DNA from: Marisa cornuarietis
Taxonomy: Eukaryota; Mollusca; Gastropoda; Architaenioglossa; Ampullariidae
Length of the DNA: 64,000 nucleotides
NCBI GenBank assembly: GCA_004794655.1
Contig: SMMW01000003.1
Coordinates: forward strand, 14,755,501 to 14,819,500
Reading direction: 5' to 3'
Positions 38,295 to 61,402 of the stretch are shown one piece after another. The number at the start of each line of letters is the position of its first letter. Positions within the stretch are counted from its first letter, which is position 1. Under the pieces are notes generated by a model. That model saw nothing but the letters and a program-made list of their open reading frames with translations. It was not told where the DNA came from and did not search any database. The translations under genes were made by a program, and so were the position numbers.

Positions 38295-41200
38295 AAAGTC
38301 ATAAAGAAAGTTAATGGGAGAGGGGACAAAAAAGAGCCAGCGGAAGAGCGCCAGATTAAAGTCTATATCATGTAAGGTCCGGGTTCAACTTCGAATTATT
38401 TCTCCCAACAGTGAGTCCATCGAGAGCCGGGAACCTCACACACACGTGCCCTGCCCAGGGTGTAGCCGAGGGGTCAGACCTCACGTGTCGCTGCATGGTC
38501 GCTGGAGACACGGGGAGCCCTAACGCAACAACATTGTGGGTAGGGGAAGGAAACCACTCAGCTGTGCTGACTCTTCTTGACGTCACGAGGGCGGACACCG
38601 GCAAACAATTCGAATGTCGTCTGCTATGGAACGGCACTGTACTAACCTCAGTGACCTATGTCCTTAGCACCTTCTGTAAGCTATGCTTCATCACAATACA
38701 ATAGGGATGTTTTTCGATTTTATTTTCGTTTGATCAGATCGTCATATTTAGGTATAAGGCTGCATGTGCATTTCAAATATAATTCTGTCACAGATCCTGA
38801 CCTCCATATGGGACCATTTGCAACCTTTTTATTGAACATCTTATTGTTAGTGCCCCTGTGTATTAATCGCCAAACAAAAAAACAAAAACAAACAAAAAAA
38901 AAACAGGTTTTAATTATCACTAACAGGATTTCTTATTCTGCAACTCTATCCCTGAAAAGGGTTATCTCCTAGTGATGGTGATCATGACGATAGCGATGAA
39001 CATACTTTAAAGCGTAAATGACACAAATACTTAATAAATGTAATATAATAAATAAATAAAAGCGACACAACACACAATAAATACAATAATGCAATAATGA
39101 TAAAATATATGAGTACATAAACAATTATTTCCGTACATACAGTGTTGACACTACGTATACTATGCAAGATAAATGTAACGCATAAAATGTAACACGTGAA
39201 ATGTAACAGATGAAATATGCCCGCAGGCTCCGAGGATGCTCAGTCCAGAGCTCAAGCACGAGCAGAAGGAATAGGAATAGGAATAGGGATCTGCCTCGCC
39301 ATTGCGGCAATCGCTGCAAGCGTCTTCGCTTTCGTCTTATGGCGACGAGGGAAACTGGACATCCTCTGCTGTAAGTCTGAAGAAGAAATAGTGATAGTGG
39401 AGCGTGTGCAGTGTGAAGACTTAAGTGTGAAGTGTGACGATTTAGAGGTAAAGTGTGATTACTGACCCCTTTGTAGTGTTATGACTTATGTGAAGTGTGA
39501 CATTTGAGGTTTGACATGCCACGACACCTGGTCGAAGGATGAGACAAACTAAAAGTTGCAGTCAAGACAGTCAATGAATGCAAAACTAGAGTTGGAAACA
39601 ATTTTTTAAAAGAATCGTAGCATCGCATGAGAAACAAGTAGATTGTCAGAGGCAGAAAAATATTTCAGAATGTACCGATGACGTGAACTTTTCTATTCTT
39701 AAATATTTGCCTTTTCGCAGGGATATGCGCATTAAATAACACAGGGGTCAGATTTATATGACTGATGAAACTGGATGACAGTAGTGCTTTTTGTGTTAAA
39801 TTCACGTTGTTAGGGGCTTTGAAGACCTAGTGGGACCCTTTTTTTCTAATGACTTGCTAAAGATTTCAGAAAAATACTGTTTACCAGAATCTAGGCATAC
39901 ACCCTTCCCTTTCGTTCTTGAGATACAAGTCTAAAACACCACCTTTTTCAGAAAGAGGCTAACACAGGCATTTTATTGTACATGTAAACAACAAAAGAGA
40001 GTATTGTGAGCATACGTTGATTAGGTTCGACTTCATTCTGTTCATGGTGATGTTGGTAAGCCTGTATGTGATGAGTGGAAGGAGAATAGTGAATTGCGCT
40101 GAGCTTTGCCCAGTTATTAAAAAGAAGCAACTGAACACTGCATATTATTCAACGCGAACAACTCCATTTCCCTCTTTCCAGGTCACTGTCCGCTGCGCGT
40201 CAGACACTGCTTCAAAGATGCGACGGAGGCTGAGGAAACCGCGATATCAAGATGTGACCAGAATAAGTCACATGACCAGACTTGTCGACAAAAGGCCGTC
40301 TCCGAACATTTCCCAACCTCGAACTTGGGCAAAACCTCGGGTCACGAGAACCCGGCCACTAGACGCGTCCAATGTAATCAAACACCTCTGCAATTTCTGG
40401 TTGTGGCACGCAGTATAATTCTTCTTTCTTTCTGTGGTGGACTTTAGAAAGCACATAGATTACCAGAGGGCTTATAACAATACTTTAAAAAAAAATTGGA
40501 ATAAGATTAGATAAGATTGATAGAATTGTGCGTGCGTGCCATGCTGTTATGTGTTTTTCCATACATCAGATCATAGTGTTATGTGCTCTCAAAGTAAGCT
40601 ACACGTGCACACATACACACATTCACGCACACACGTACGCTTGTAACAAGTTCTTTATTGAGGCTACTTGCACAAGCTGCTGTGAACGCAATCCATCATG
40701 GAAAAGCGTTGTGAGGTAGCATGGTTCCGCGAGTTCTTTCTGATAACGTGAAGCGTTACGCTTGAAGTTCAGTCACGCCACGTGCACAGAGTTCACAAAA
40801 CTGATTTACTACTGTCAGCGGCTGGTCGTGGAGAACGTTACACAGAGTGCAGTTTCACACGTGTAACAAGTGTATACACATCTGTACCAGAAGCACCAAG
40901 TCAATGAACAATACGTTGATCCCAGTTTAACAGTAGTTGAAACTGTGTGTGTGTGTGTGTTTGCAAAAATGAGCCAGCGATTGGCGCAACATTGAAAGAA
41001 CATTAAAAACCTGCATAATAAACGACAAACTTAGCAACTCCAGCAGCCTGGAGCACTTTTTACTATCCATCATATTTTTTTTCAGCCGATCTGAAAGGTT
41101 CCCCTCTTACAGCCCGTGCCACTCCTACTGATAACACGGGTGAGAACTCCAAATCCGGCACACCTGAGGGTAAGAACCAATCAACAACTTTTAAAAGAGT

Positions 41201-43868
41201 TATTAATTCTGGATAAAGAGGTAAAGATAGTTCTCTGAAAGTGATTTAAAGATAGCCATTTGAGACTTGGAACCGACTGTTACCGACTTTTCTCAGGGCC
41301 AGCTTTTTTTTTGCTGGAGCATCTCCCATCTTCACGTTGCTACTGTTGCTTCTCCATTCATTTTAAAAGTTCTGTTGGAGTACAAAATATTTGTCTAATG
41401 ATTGGGTAAAGATAAATATACTAAGATATTACAGATATTCACTTATAAACATGGCCAGTCGCAGAAAGAGGTCACAGTTCTTGGGCCAGTTGCACAACAT
41501 GTTTCTAAACCTTAAAACTGTTCTAAAGAAGCAAAATCTCTTCTTAGCCATTTTGATACATTACAGAAAAACATACAAAAAATTGTACTGACAGGATGGA
41601 AAGTCAGACTTAAACAACTTTGTCTTACTTAAAGCAGTTTTAATTTTGAAAATTCTAAAATTGTGGTGTGCACTTTAAACTAATTATCTAAATAGAGTTA
41701 AGGCCTAAAAGTGTTTAAAATTAGAAATATGTTGTGCAACTGGCCCCTTGACGCCACGTTTGTACACAAAAATGTCTCATTAACATATGGTCCCAGTTCT
41801 CTCATTGGCTGAAGCTTTCTCAATCTAAACGCATCCATGTACAATCCTGACTATGTTGTTGCTGTTGTTGCTGTTCTTGTTGTTGTTGTTGTTGTTGTTG
41901 TTGACTTCTTTCTGTGCATGCTGATGTTTGCAGGCTTTTGTCTAGAAAATGTAAGGGAGGTAGTCACCCAGATTAAATATTATCTTGATCTAAGCTTTAT
42001 CCATTAGAAAAACAACATGAACCTCATTTGTCAGGGAGTGAGGTACCCATTCAAAATGGGAATTGTGTCACATGGATGAAGGGGGAGTGCACTGCACCAC
42101 AGTAGTATAGAATCTCAAAGTGTGCATGCCATGATTTCTGAACCTCTCAGCAGTCCGCTGCCCCCTAACACTGATAAAGGTCGTTCTTAACACATATGGG
42201 AGAAAGTTTGCCTAATTTGGCAAAGTTTTCTTTTTTCATGACGGGAACTTGTCCAAACTCTGTCAAACTTCTAATCGACGCAGATATAAAGAACTTATCA
42301 TTGTATTCGGAGTCAGTCACGAACTTCACCAAACCCATACACAACATCAGGAATAAGCCACAACTGCGCTCACTGGCGATGTATGCTTGTACGCACGCAA
42401 TATGAAACGTCGATTAAACACTCCAGGTGTTCACCAGTTTTGGGCTAAAGCAGAAGACACTCTTTTTGTTCGAGCACTGTCCTCCTAGCATGTAAAAACT
42501 AGTTTATATTAGGGGGTGGGTGGGTTAACAAGTAGATTGTAGTAGAGGAGAGGGTAGTGCTGCTAGTAATAATTTATCGTCGTTTTGATCCCAAAAGAGA
42601 AAAATGAAAAAATGTTATACCTACGTTTTTTCGATTTCGTTTGTATTAACATTGTTTGTTTTTCTCTCACTCTACCCTCAAATACTTCCTTTTTTTTCTC
42701 TCTCTCTCACACATATTCACATAGTCCATAAATTTGTATTGCACATATGAGGAACATATTTTTTGGCCTTTACAACGCACACAGAGCCACCTTTTTTGAA
42801 TGTACCCAAGCGCTACGACATCAACAGGTTTTATTTTTTACTGTTGTTTTATTGTTGACTACCGTGCAGGCGAAGTGTACGATGGGATCGACCGCAATCA
42901 AGGCTCTCTAGGTCACTCCTACGAAGTGCTTCATATTCCAGTCTCATCTACTCCTACAGGTACCGACAGCGGGAGTTCACCAAAGGAAGATCCACCTGAA
43001 GGTTCGGGAAAAATGCCAATTTCTCTTTGTTTTCTATCCGGGGATAAATTTGGCTGGGTGCTGTTATAGTTTTCTTCGCGTAGGTTTTGCATCTGTAATT
43101 ATTTAAACAATCTATCTAGTCTGTTTCGTAGAAATCTGATTTTTTTTGTTTCCTTAGGTTTTTGATTTAAAAAAAAATGTTTCTTCATAATTATTCAATA
43201 CTTTTCAATACATTTATATAAAACTAACATTTTTTCAGGTTTTGATTTCGTCTTTGTTTGGTTTGAATGAGCACTGGTTTTGGGGGGCTTTTCAGTCGTT
43301 TATATTGGTTGTTGTCCTTTTTTTGTTAATATGAAATGTGTTGCTAATTTGCTAGTTCGTTAGTATATTTACCATTTCAGTATGAGCAGATTTGTATTTG
43401 GCGACTTTGTTGCCCTTTTGATGTCCCATTCTCACCCCTTAGTCAATACAAAAACTCGGTGTTAATAAAACTGATGCAGAATGTCAGTACTTTTTCTCCT
43501 CCGAGCAGACTCCATTGCTGGCAAAAAAATTCTCAATCGAGTAAAGGTCTGAGGCTTGATGATGATAATTTACTGCTGTTTGTGCCATTTTCCACCATCT
43601 TGTATTGGTCATAAACATGCCGTCCCTGTCACACGTGCTGACAGTCCGCCATTTAACAACACTGCTAACCGTTTACTTTAAAAGCAGACTAAATCTGCAA
43701 CATTTCTCTCGCTGTATTCTAGAAGCAAGTGCCTTTTCGGCAAACAATAGCATATAAGAGGAATGGAAACAAATCCTGTTTTGCGTTTAAGTCAGCTGAT
43801 GTGCCAGCTCTTGTCTGTCTACAGAAATCTATGAAGAAACCGAGCAGCCAGTTTACGGCAACACTTAG
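32887..43868 (+). CDS. Ig-domain type I membrane receptor, 10 exons, unnamed
   Basis: Ten exons join with matching phases: 32887-32965, 33376-33735, 36082-36206, 37838-38012, 38412-38675, 39227-39370, 40182-40373, 41086-41169, 42870-42959 (or 43001) and 43825-43868. The product is about 518 residues (532 with the longer exon 9). Order: signal peptide (1-26), Ig-like unit 1 (exon 2), Ig-like unit 2 split by a phase-0 intron (exons 3+4), Ig-like unit 3 with a DTGKQFEC signature (exon 5), transmembrane helix (exon 6), then a tail with EVYDGI, SYEVLHI, EIYEET and PVYGNT tyrosine sites. At least nine N-glycosylation sequons lie in the ectodomain. All introns but one are phase 1, as is typical of shuffled extracellular modules. 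The tail suggests phosphotyrosine signalling, perhaps an adhesion or immune-type receptor; that is inference. I do not recognise a named orthologue. Confidence 0.85.
33198..33262. repeat. (GT)n microsatellite
   Basis: About 32 GT units in intron 1 of the Ig receptor gene. Confidence 0.95.
33376..33735 (+). CDS. Ig receptor, exon 2 (Ig-like unit 1)
   Basis: Acceptor TTTTTTGTAAAG, donor TCT/GTAAGT, phase 1 to phase 1. Encodes about 119 residues with five cysteines (ALDCAS, FVCSL, LGTCFRF, NSCKI, IIACRRG), LIWTLTMPD in the position of an Ig core tryptophan, and sequons NVT, NSS, NSS, NTT, NGS and NWT. The sequence is divergent for an Ig domain, so the fold is inferred from context and cysteine/tryptophan spacing. 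Confidence 0.85.
34290..35345 (+). mobile_element. Decayed RTE-like LINE, endonuclease plus RT remnant
   Basis: 34437-34645 encodes an APE-type endonuclease start: IVTWNVCTFNVRQ, LAEARWPGF and a YSGKDVRNEHGVGFF motif. Further down, in other frames and past stops, come VIGCT, SKYMLRLPS and VVCCTW, matching the next endonuclease blocks. About 35175-35290 encodes DLIPGTSRELQNLTNRL and YGMEIST, a reverse-transcriptase palm region, with the catalytic FADD position changed to VDG. The middle of the RT is missing, so the copy is internally deleted and dead. It sits in sense in intron 2 of the Ig receptor gene. Confidence 0.8.
36008..36061. repeat. (ACTC)n tetranucleotide array
   Basis: About 13 units, ending only 20 bases before the exon 3 acceptor AG of the Ig receptor gene, so it forms most of the upstream pyrimidine tract. 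Confidence 0.95.
36082..36206 (+). CDS. Ig receptor, exon 3 (first half of unit 2)
   Basis: Acceptor TTTCATGCAG and donor ACG/GTATGT. Enters phase 1, completing a Tyr codon, and leaves phase 0. Encodes 41 further residues with four cysteines (VESCQVQF, GKCEVKG, LGCYKCWWIWT). Without it, exons 2 and 4 do not match in phase, which is the main argument for it. Confidence 0.8.
36744..36802. repeat. (AT)n and (GA)n tracts
   Basis: Two TATA runs separated by GCGTATATGTGTATGAG, followed by a short GA run. Confidence 0.85.
37838..38012 (+). CDS. Ig receptor, exon 4 (second half of unit 2)
   Basis: Acceptor CTGTTTATCAAG (phase 0) and donor GTTT/GTAAGT (phase 1). Encodes 58 residues with AEVRIKGQLLMSETATC and GRYSYRVEM, which read as the later strands of an Ig domain. 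A second phase-0 acceptor at GAG/GTC (37858) would give a slightly shorter exon. Confidence 0.85.
38200..38291. repeat. (AC)n microsatellite with CG interruption
   Basis: About 46 dinucleotide units with a GCGCGCGC block near 38235, in intron 4 of the Ig receptor gene. Confidence 0.95.
38412..38675 (+). CDS. Ig receptor, exon 5 (Ig-like unit 3)
   Basis: Acceptor TTTCTCCCAACAG and donor TTCT/GTAAGC, phase 1 to 1. Encodes 87 residues with cysteines at THTCPAQ, LTCRCMV and FECRLLW, the Ig late-strand motif VTRADTGKQFEC, and sequons NLT, NAT, NHS and NGT. Confidence 0.9.
39227..39370 (+). CDS. Ig receptor, exon 6 (transmembrane segment)
   Basis: Acceptor TATGCCCGCAG and donor TGCT/GTAAGT, phase 1 to 1. 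A short juxtamembrane stretch (SEDAQSRAQARAE) is followed by a helix of about 25 residues starting GIGIGIGICLAIAAIAASV, then the basic stop-transfer LWRRGK. That orders the protein as type I, N-terminus outside. The frame stays open past the donor for 31 codons. Confidence 0.9.
40182..40373 (+). CDS. Ig receptor, exon 7 (cytoplasmic, Cys/His-rich)
   Basis: Acceptor TTTCCCTCTTTCCAG and donor CAAT/GTAATC, phase 1 to 1. Encodes 63 residues after the split Cys codon, beginning HCPLRVRHCFKDATEAEET. No known domain. The donor is weaker than the others, and the frame would also run on to a TAG at about 40447. Confidence 0.65.
41086..41169 (+). CDS. Ig receptor, exon 8 (cytoplasmic linker)
   Basis: Acceptor ATATTTTTTTTCAG and donor GAGG/GTAAGA, phase 1 to 1. 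Encodes 27 residues after the split codon, rich in Thr, Ser and Pro (ARATPTDNTGENSKSG), without a known domain. Confidence 0.75.
41390..41990. repeat. Interspersed repeat, copy B, interrupted by a MITE
   Basis: 41390-41482 and 41748-41990 match successive parts of copy A (22395-22697). The MITE at 41483-41747 splits them. A (TTG)n run (41854-41903) sits inside the right part. This copy lies in intron 8 of the Ig receptor gene. Confidence 0.7.
41483..41747. mobile_element. MITE copy 2
   Basis: The best-preserved member: GGGCCAGTTGCACAACAT at the left and ATGTTGTGCAACTGGCCCC at the right, near-perfect inverted repeats. TTTCTAAAC and TTAGAAAT follow inside each end. No open frame. Relatives are at 22698, 58367 and 59234. 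Confidence 0.88.
42870..42959 (+). CDS. Ig receptor, exon 9 (tyrosine motifs)
   Basis: Acceptor CTACCGTGCAG. Encodes GEVYDGIDRNQGSLGHSYEV followed by LHIPVSS. The EVYDGI and SYEVLHI tyrosines have acidic or hydrophobic surroundings typical of SH2-binding sites. Two phase-1 donors are possible: ACAG/GTACCG at 42960, or GAAG/GTTCGG at 43002, which adds 14 residues (GTDSGSSPKEDPPE). I cannot choose between them. Confidence 0.75.
43825..43868 (+). CDS. Ig receptor, last coding exon
   Basis: Acceptor TTGTCTGTCTACAG. With the split Glu codon it encodes EIYEETEQPVYGNT and then TAG. YGNT fits the Y-x-N pattern preferred by Grb2-type SH2 domains. It is very short, but phase and motif content match exon 9. 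No AATAAA follows closely. Confidence 0.75.
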
Positions 43869-44476
43869 AGAACTTTGCAGAGCTTTTCATCTGTCTTCAA
43901 TACAGCACGACAGGGACAGACATTTCCAACGACCATCGCCACGACTAGCCTGACCACCACAATGGCACTGCCAACAGAAGCCGGTGTCAGCTGAAGTAAC
44001 AATACGCTAGGGGGGTGGTGGGGGTGGGAATAATCGTAGTATATTGCATAAAAACATGCGCACATAAAATTGTGACACGAGGACGAGAATTTCTACACTT
44101 TTATTGTAAATTAACGATAAGTACATCTGTACTGACGTATGAAAGGGGTGGGGGCACAGTAATGGTAACAAACTGCTCTTAGTAATGTGAACAAAGTATT
44201 AATAATTGCTTTTGGAAATGACTTACTAGGTAAGTGCACAAGAAAAAAAGAAAATAGTTTCGTCTATCCTAACAGTGCTTTGACAACACTAAGGAAGACT
44301 AAGCAAGACTAACGCTTCTAAATAGGTTTGAATGTAACCGGGCAGACTAACAAAACTGTCCCATCGCTTTGTGCCTGACTTTTCACACCGTCACCACTCC
44401 ATCATGGTATAAGAAAACTCAGGTATGGTTATAGCTAATGGTCTCTAGGAAGAAATCTTTAGGGTACCGACGCAAG

Positions 44477-44573
44477 TGTTGTGGGTAATGCTAGCAACAC
44501 AGCTAATTTTGTGGGTAACGCTAGCAACACAGCTAAGTGTTGTGGGTAATGCTAGCAACACAGCTAAGTGTTG
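44477..44573. repeat. 31-base minisatellite, 3 copies
   Basis: Three near-identical units of TGTTGTGGGTAATGCTAGCA followed by ACACAGCTAAG. The middle unit begins TTTTGT and has AACG for AATG. Confidence 0.9.
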
Positions 44574-45374
44574 CATTACTATTTAGTGTCGTAACTAAGT
44601 TGCCCAAGTTGGTCCGACAGCCGCTACATCCTGCGTTGTACGTGCTGCTATTCAGTCTGAAAGTCAGCTAACACTTTCTGCATGGTAGTCAAACATGCCA
44701 AGGATTCCCATTCTATTGTTAAAAAGTGAAATTCTCTAACTTGTGCTACAAATTTTACCGTTGCACAGAAAGCTCATCAAGAAGTTATTAAACGAAAAAG
44801 ACTAACATTGTCACATGAAACGTCTAGCCACTGTTACTTGGGTGTCGGTCTGGCTTATAAACAGGCCGCACATTTTACACAGTTAAACATACAGAGTGCA
44901 ATAGGTAATGGTGGAATATCGATGTAGTTCTTTCATCTGTTATCATCCCAAGGGATAAGTAATAACCGGGATAACGCCTTACAATAAGTGACATAATATG
45001 AAGATGTCTGCGATCTTAGCACATGAGACAGAATCCTTTTTTTTTTCAAAATGTTAAAGTTTTCAATGGAAGCCGATTTCTGACATGTCCTGATAGAAAC
45101 TAGTTGTAAAACATGTACTCCACTTTACAAGGTCTTGTGTAAAATTGGGAATATGTGTTTGGGAATAGAAGGTACTTGAATAACTAACGGTGAAATCCAT
45201 TCTGGATTCAAATCCAGCTTCAAAACCAATCTTTCTAAGAAATATCTTGTTTAACCAAGACTACTGTTCTACTCACTCCGCACTTTTTCATCCATGCATT
45301 TAGTTCATGTTTTCGTCACGAATTCATCTGTTTGCTGAGCTTATGCTTATTGCGTGCTTGACTGTTGGTTTGTT

Positions 45375-45445
45375 TGTAGCCTTCAGTGTGCGGCGCATTG
45401 AGCTTGAATCCACACAGGAAAATGCGCTTTACAAATAATGATTCT
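45375..45445 (+). mobile_element. SINE-like 3' tail
   Basis: Carries GGCGCATTGAGCTTGAAT and, about 20 bases on, AAATGCGCTTTACAAATAA. This is the paired-GCGC tail layout also seen at 6.15 and 8.5 kb. No tRNA-like head was found upstream. Confidence 0.45.
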
Positions 45446-45504
45446 GATAATTAATTGTTAATGCTCAAGTAATATATTGTCATGTATATATATATAATGT
45501 ACTC

Positions 45505-45508
45505 ATGT

Positions 45509-45550
<42 letters not shown>
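45505..45550. repeat. (GT)n(GA)n microsatellite
   Basis: A GT run passes directly into a GA run, following a short TATA run at 45485. Confidence 0.9.
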
Positions 45551-46370
45551 GAACATCTTTACGAGCCCATTAACGAGTTAATAATCTAACAGCAGAGGAA
45601 GAAAATTAAGACACGAAAGTTGACCATTACTCCGATATGCCCGCCTTCATCTGTATGTAAATGCGTATATGCCAAACCGTTATCTTGTGTGTCTAATGAA
45701 TTTACAGTAACACATATCATCCGTGTCACCCAAATGTCACACGCATAAATATGCATGCACACGCACGCACGCACACGCACGCACACACACATTCACACAC
45801 AGGTGCACGCACGCATGTCGATGAGACTCTAATAGAGGGGTGGGGCAGGTAGATAAGATTCGATGCACATTCAACATTTTGACTCCGTGTGCATGCTACC
45901 GTCATACAGATTAACTAATCTGTTCCCTGTATATAATTCGTGCATATTTACAAGGGTGTTTTCTATATATGCGCTACAATCGTACAGATGAACTAGTCTG
46001 TAATCTTTGCACGTTGAAAGTTGAAATATGCTACTAAAAATACACAGATGGGCGAGAAAACCAGTAGTGAATAGTGATAACAGGAAAATTTACTGCCGTT
46101 GATATCAGGCTCCTTCACGCTGAAGCCTGTCCACTCCATATTCCATTTTCCTCTTTGCATCGTTATCTCGTGGACAGTGTTTTCCCCTGACCAACCTCTA
46201 CCCCCGTGAGAAATAAAAGTGACATTAAGATTTCAAATCGTTTTAGATTTTGTTTTTCTTGTGAATAATCATTTTAAGGTTAACAGATGACAGTTGTAAA
46301 CAGTAACTAAACAGAACTCTTTCTACCATGGCTTTAGACAGCTGTAGCCTCATTCGAAGTCAACGGCACC

Positions 46371-61212
<14,842 letters not shown>

Positions 61213-61217
61213 CTGGA

Positions 61218-61402
61218 ACACCAAACACGGAGACAAAACACCTGCAGTTTAGCACTCTTTGAAATACTAACACTCCTGCATAACCAACAACGAGACAAAA
61301 CACCTGCAGCTTAGCACTGTTTGAACCTATAACACATTTTTTTTACCAAACACCGAAAGAGGGACAGGACACCTACAAGGAAGTACTCTGTTCACGTCCA
61401 GA
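61218..61402. repeat. About 62-base minisatellite, 3 copies
   Basis: Three diverging units share GAGACAAAACACCTGCAG (third unit AGGGACAGGACACCTACA) and a TTTAGCACTCTTTGAA-like block. It begins 6 bases from the transporter's TM4 exon acceptor. Confidence 0.75.

Larger units (their letters stand above)
43869..46370. other. Convergent intergenic region
   Basis: The 2.5 kb between the stop codons of the Ig receptor gene (plus) and the transporter gene (minus), so it should hold both 3' UTRs. The first plus-strand AATAAA I see is at 46212, and a minus-strand AATAAA lies at 44105-44100. Neither is close enough to assign with confidence. It also has a minisatellite (44.5 kb), a SINE-like tail (45.4 kb) and microsatellites. 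Confidence 0.55.

Noticed and set aside
44477..44573. Regular repeats resembling a CRISPR array
   Set aside because: The units are directly adjacent without spacers and the genome is animal; this is a minisatellite.
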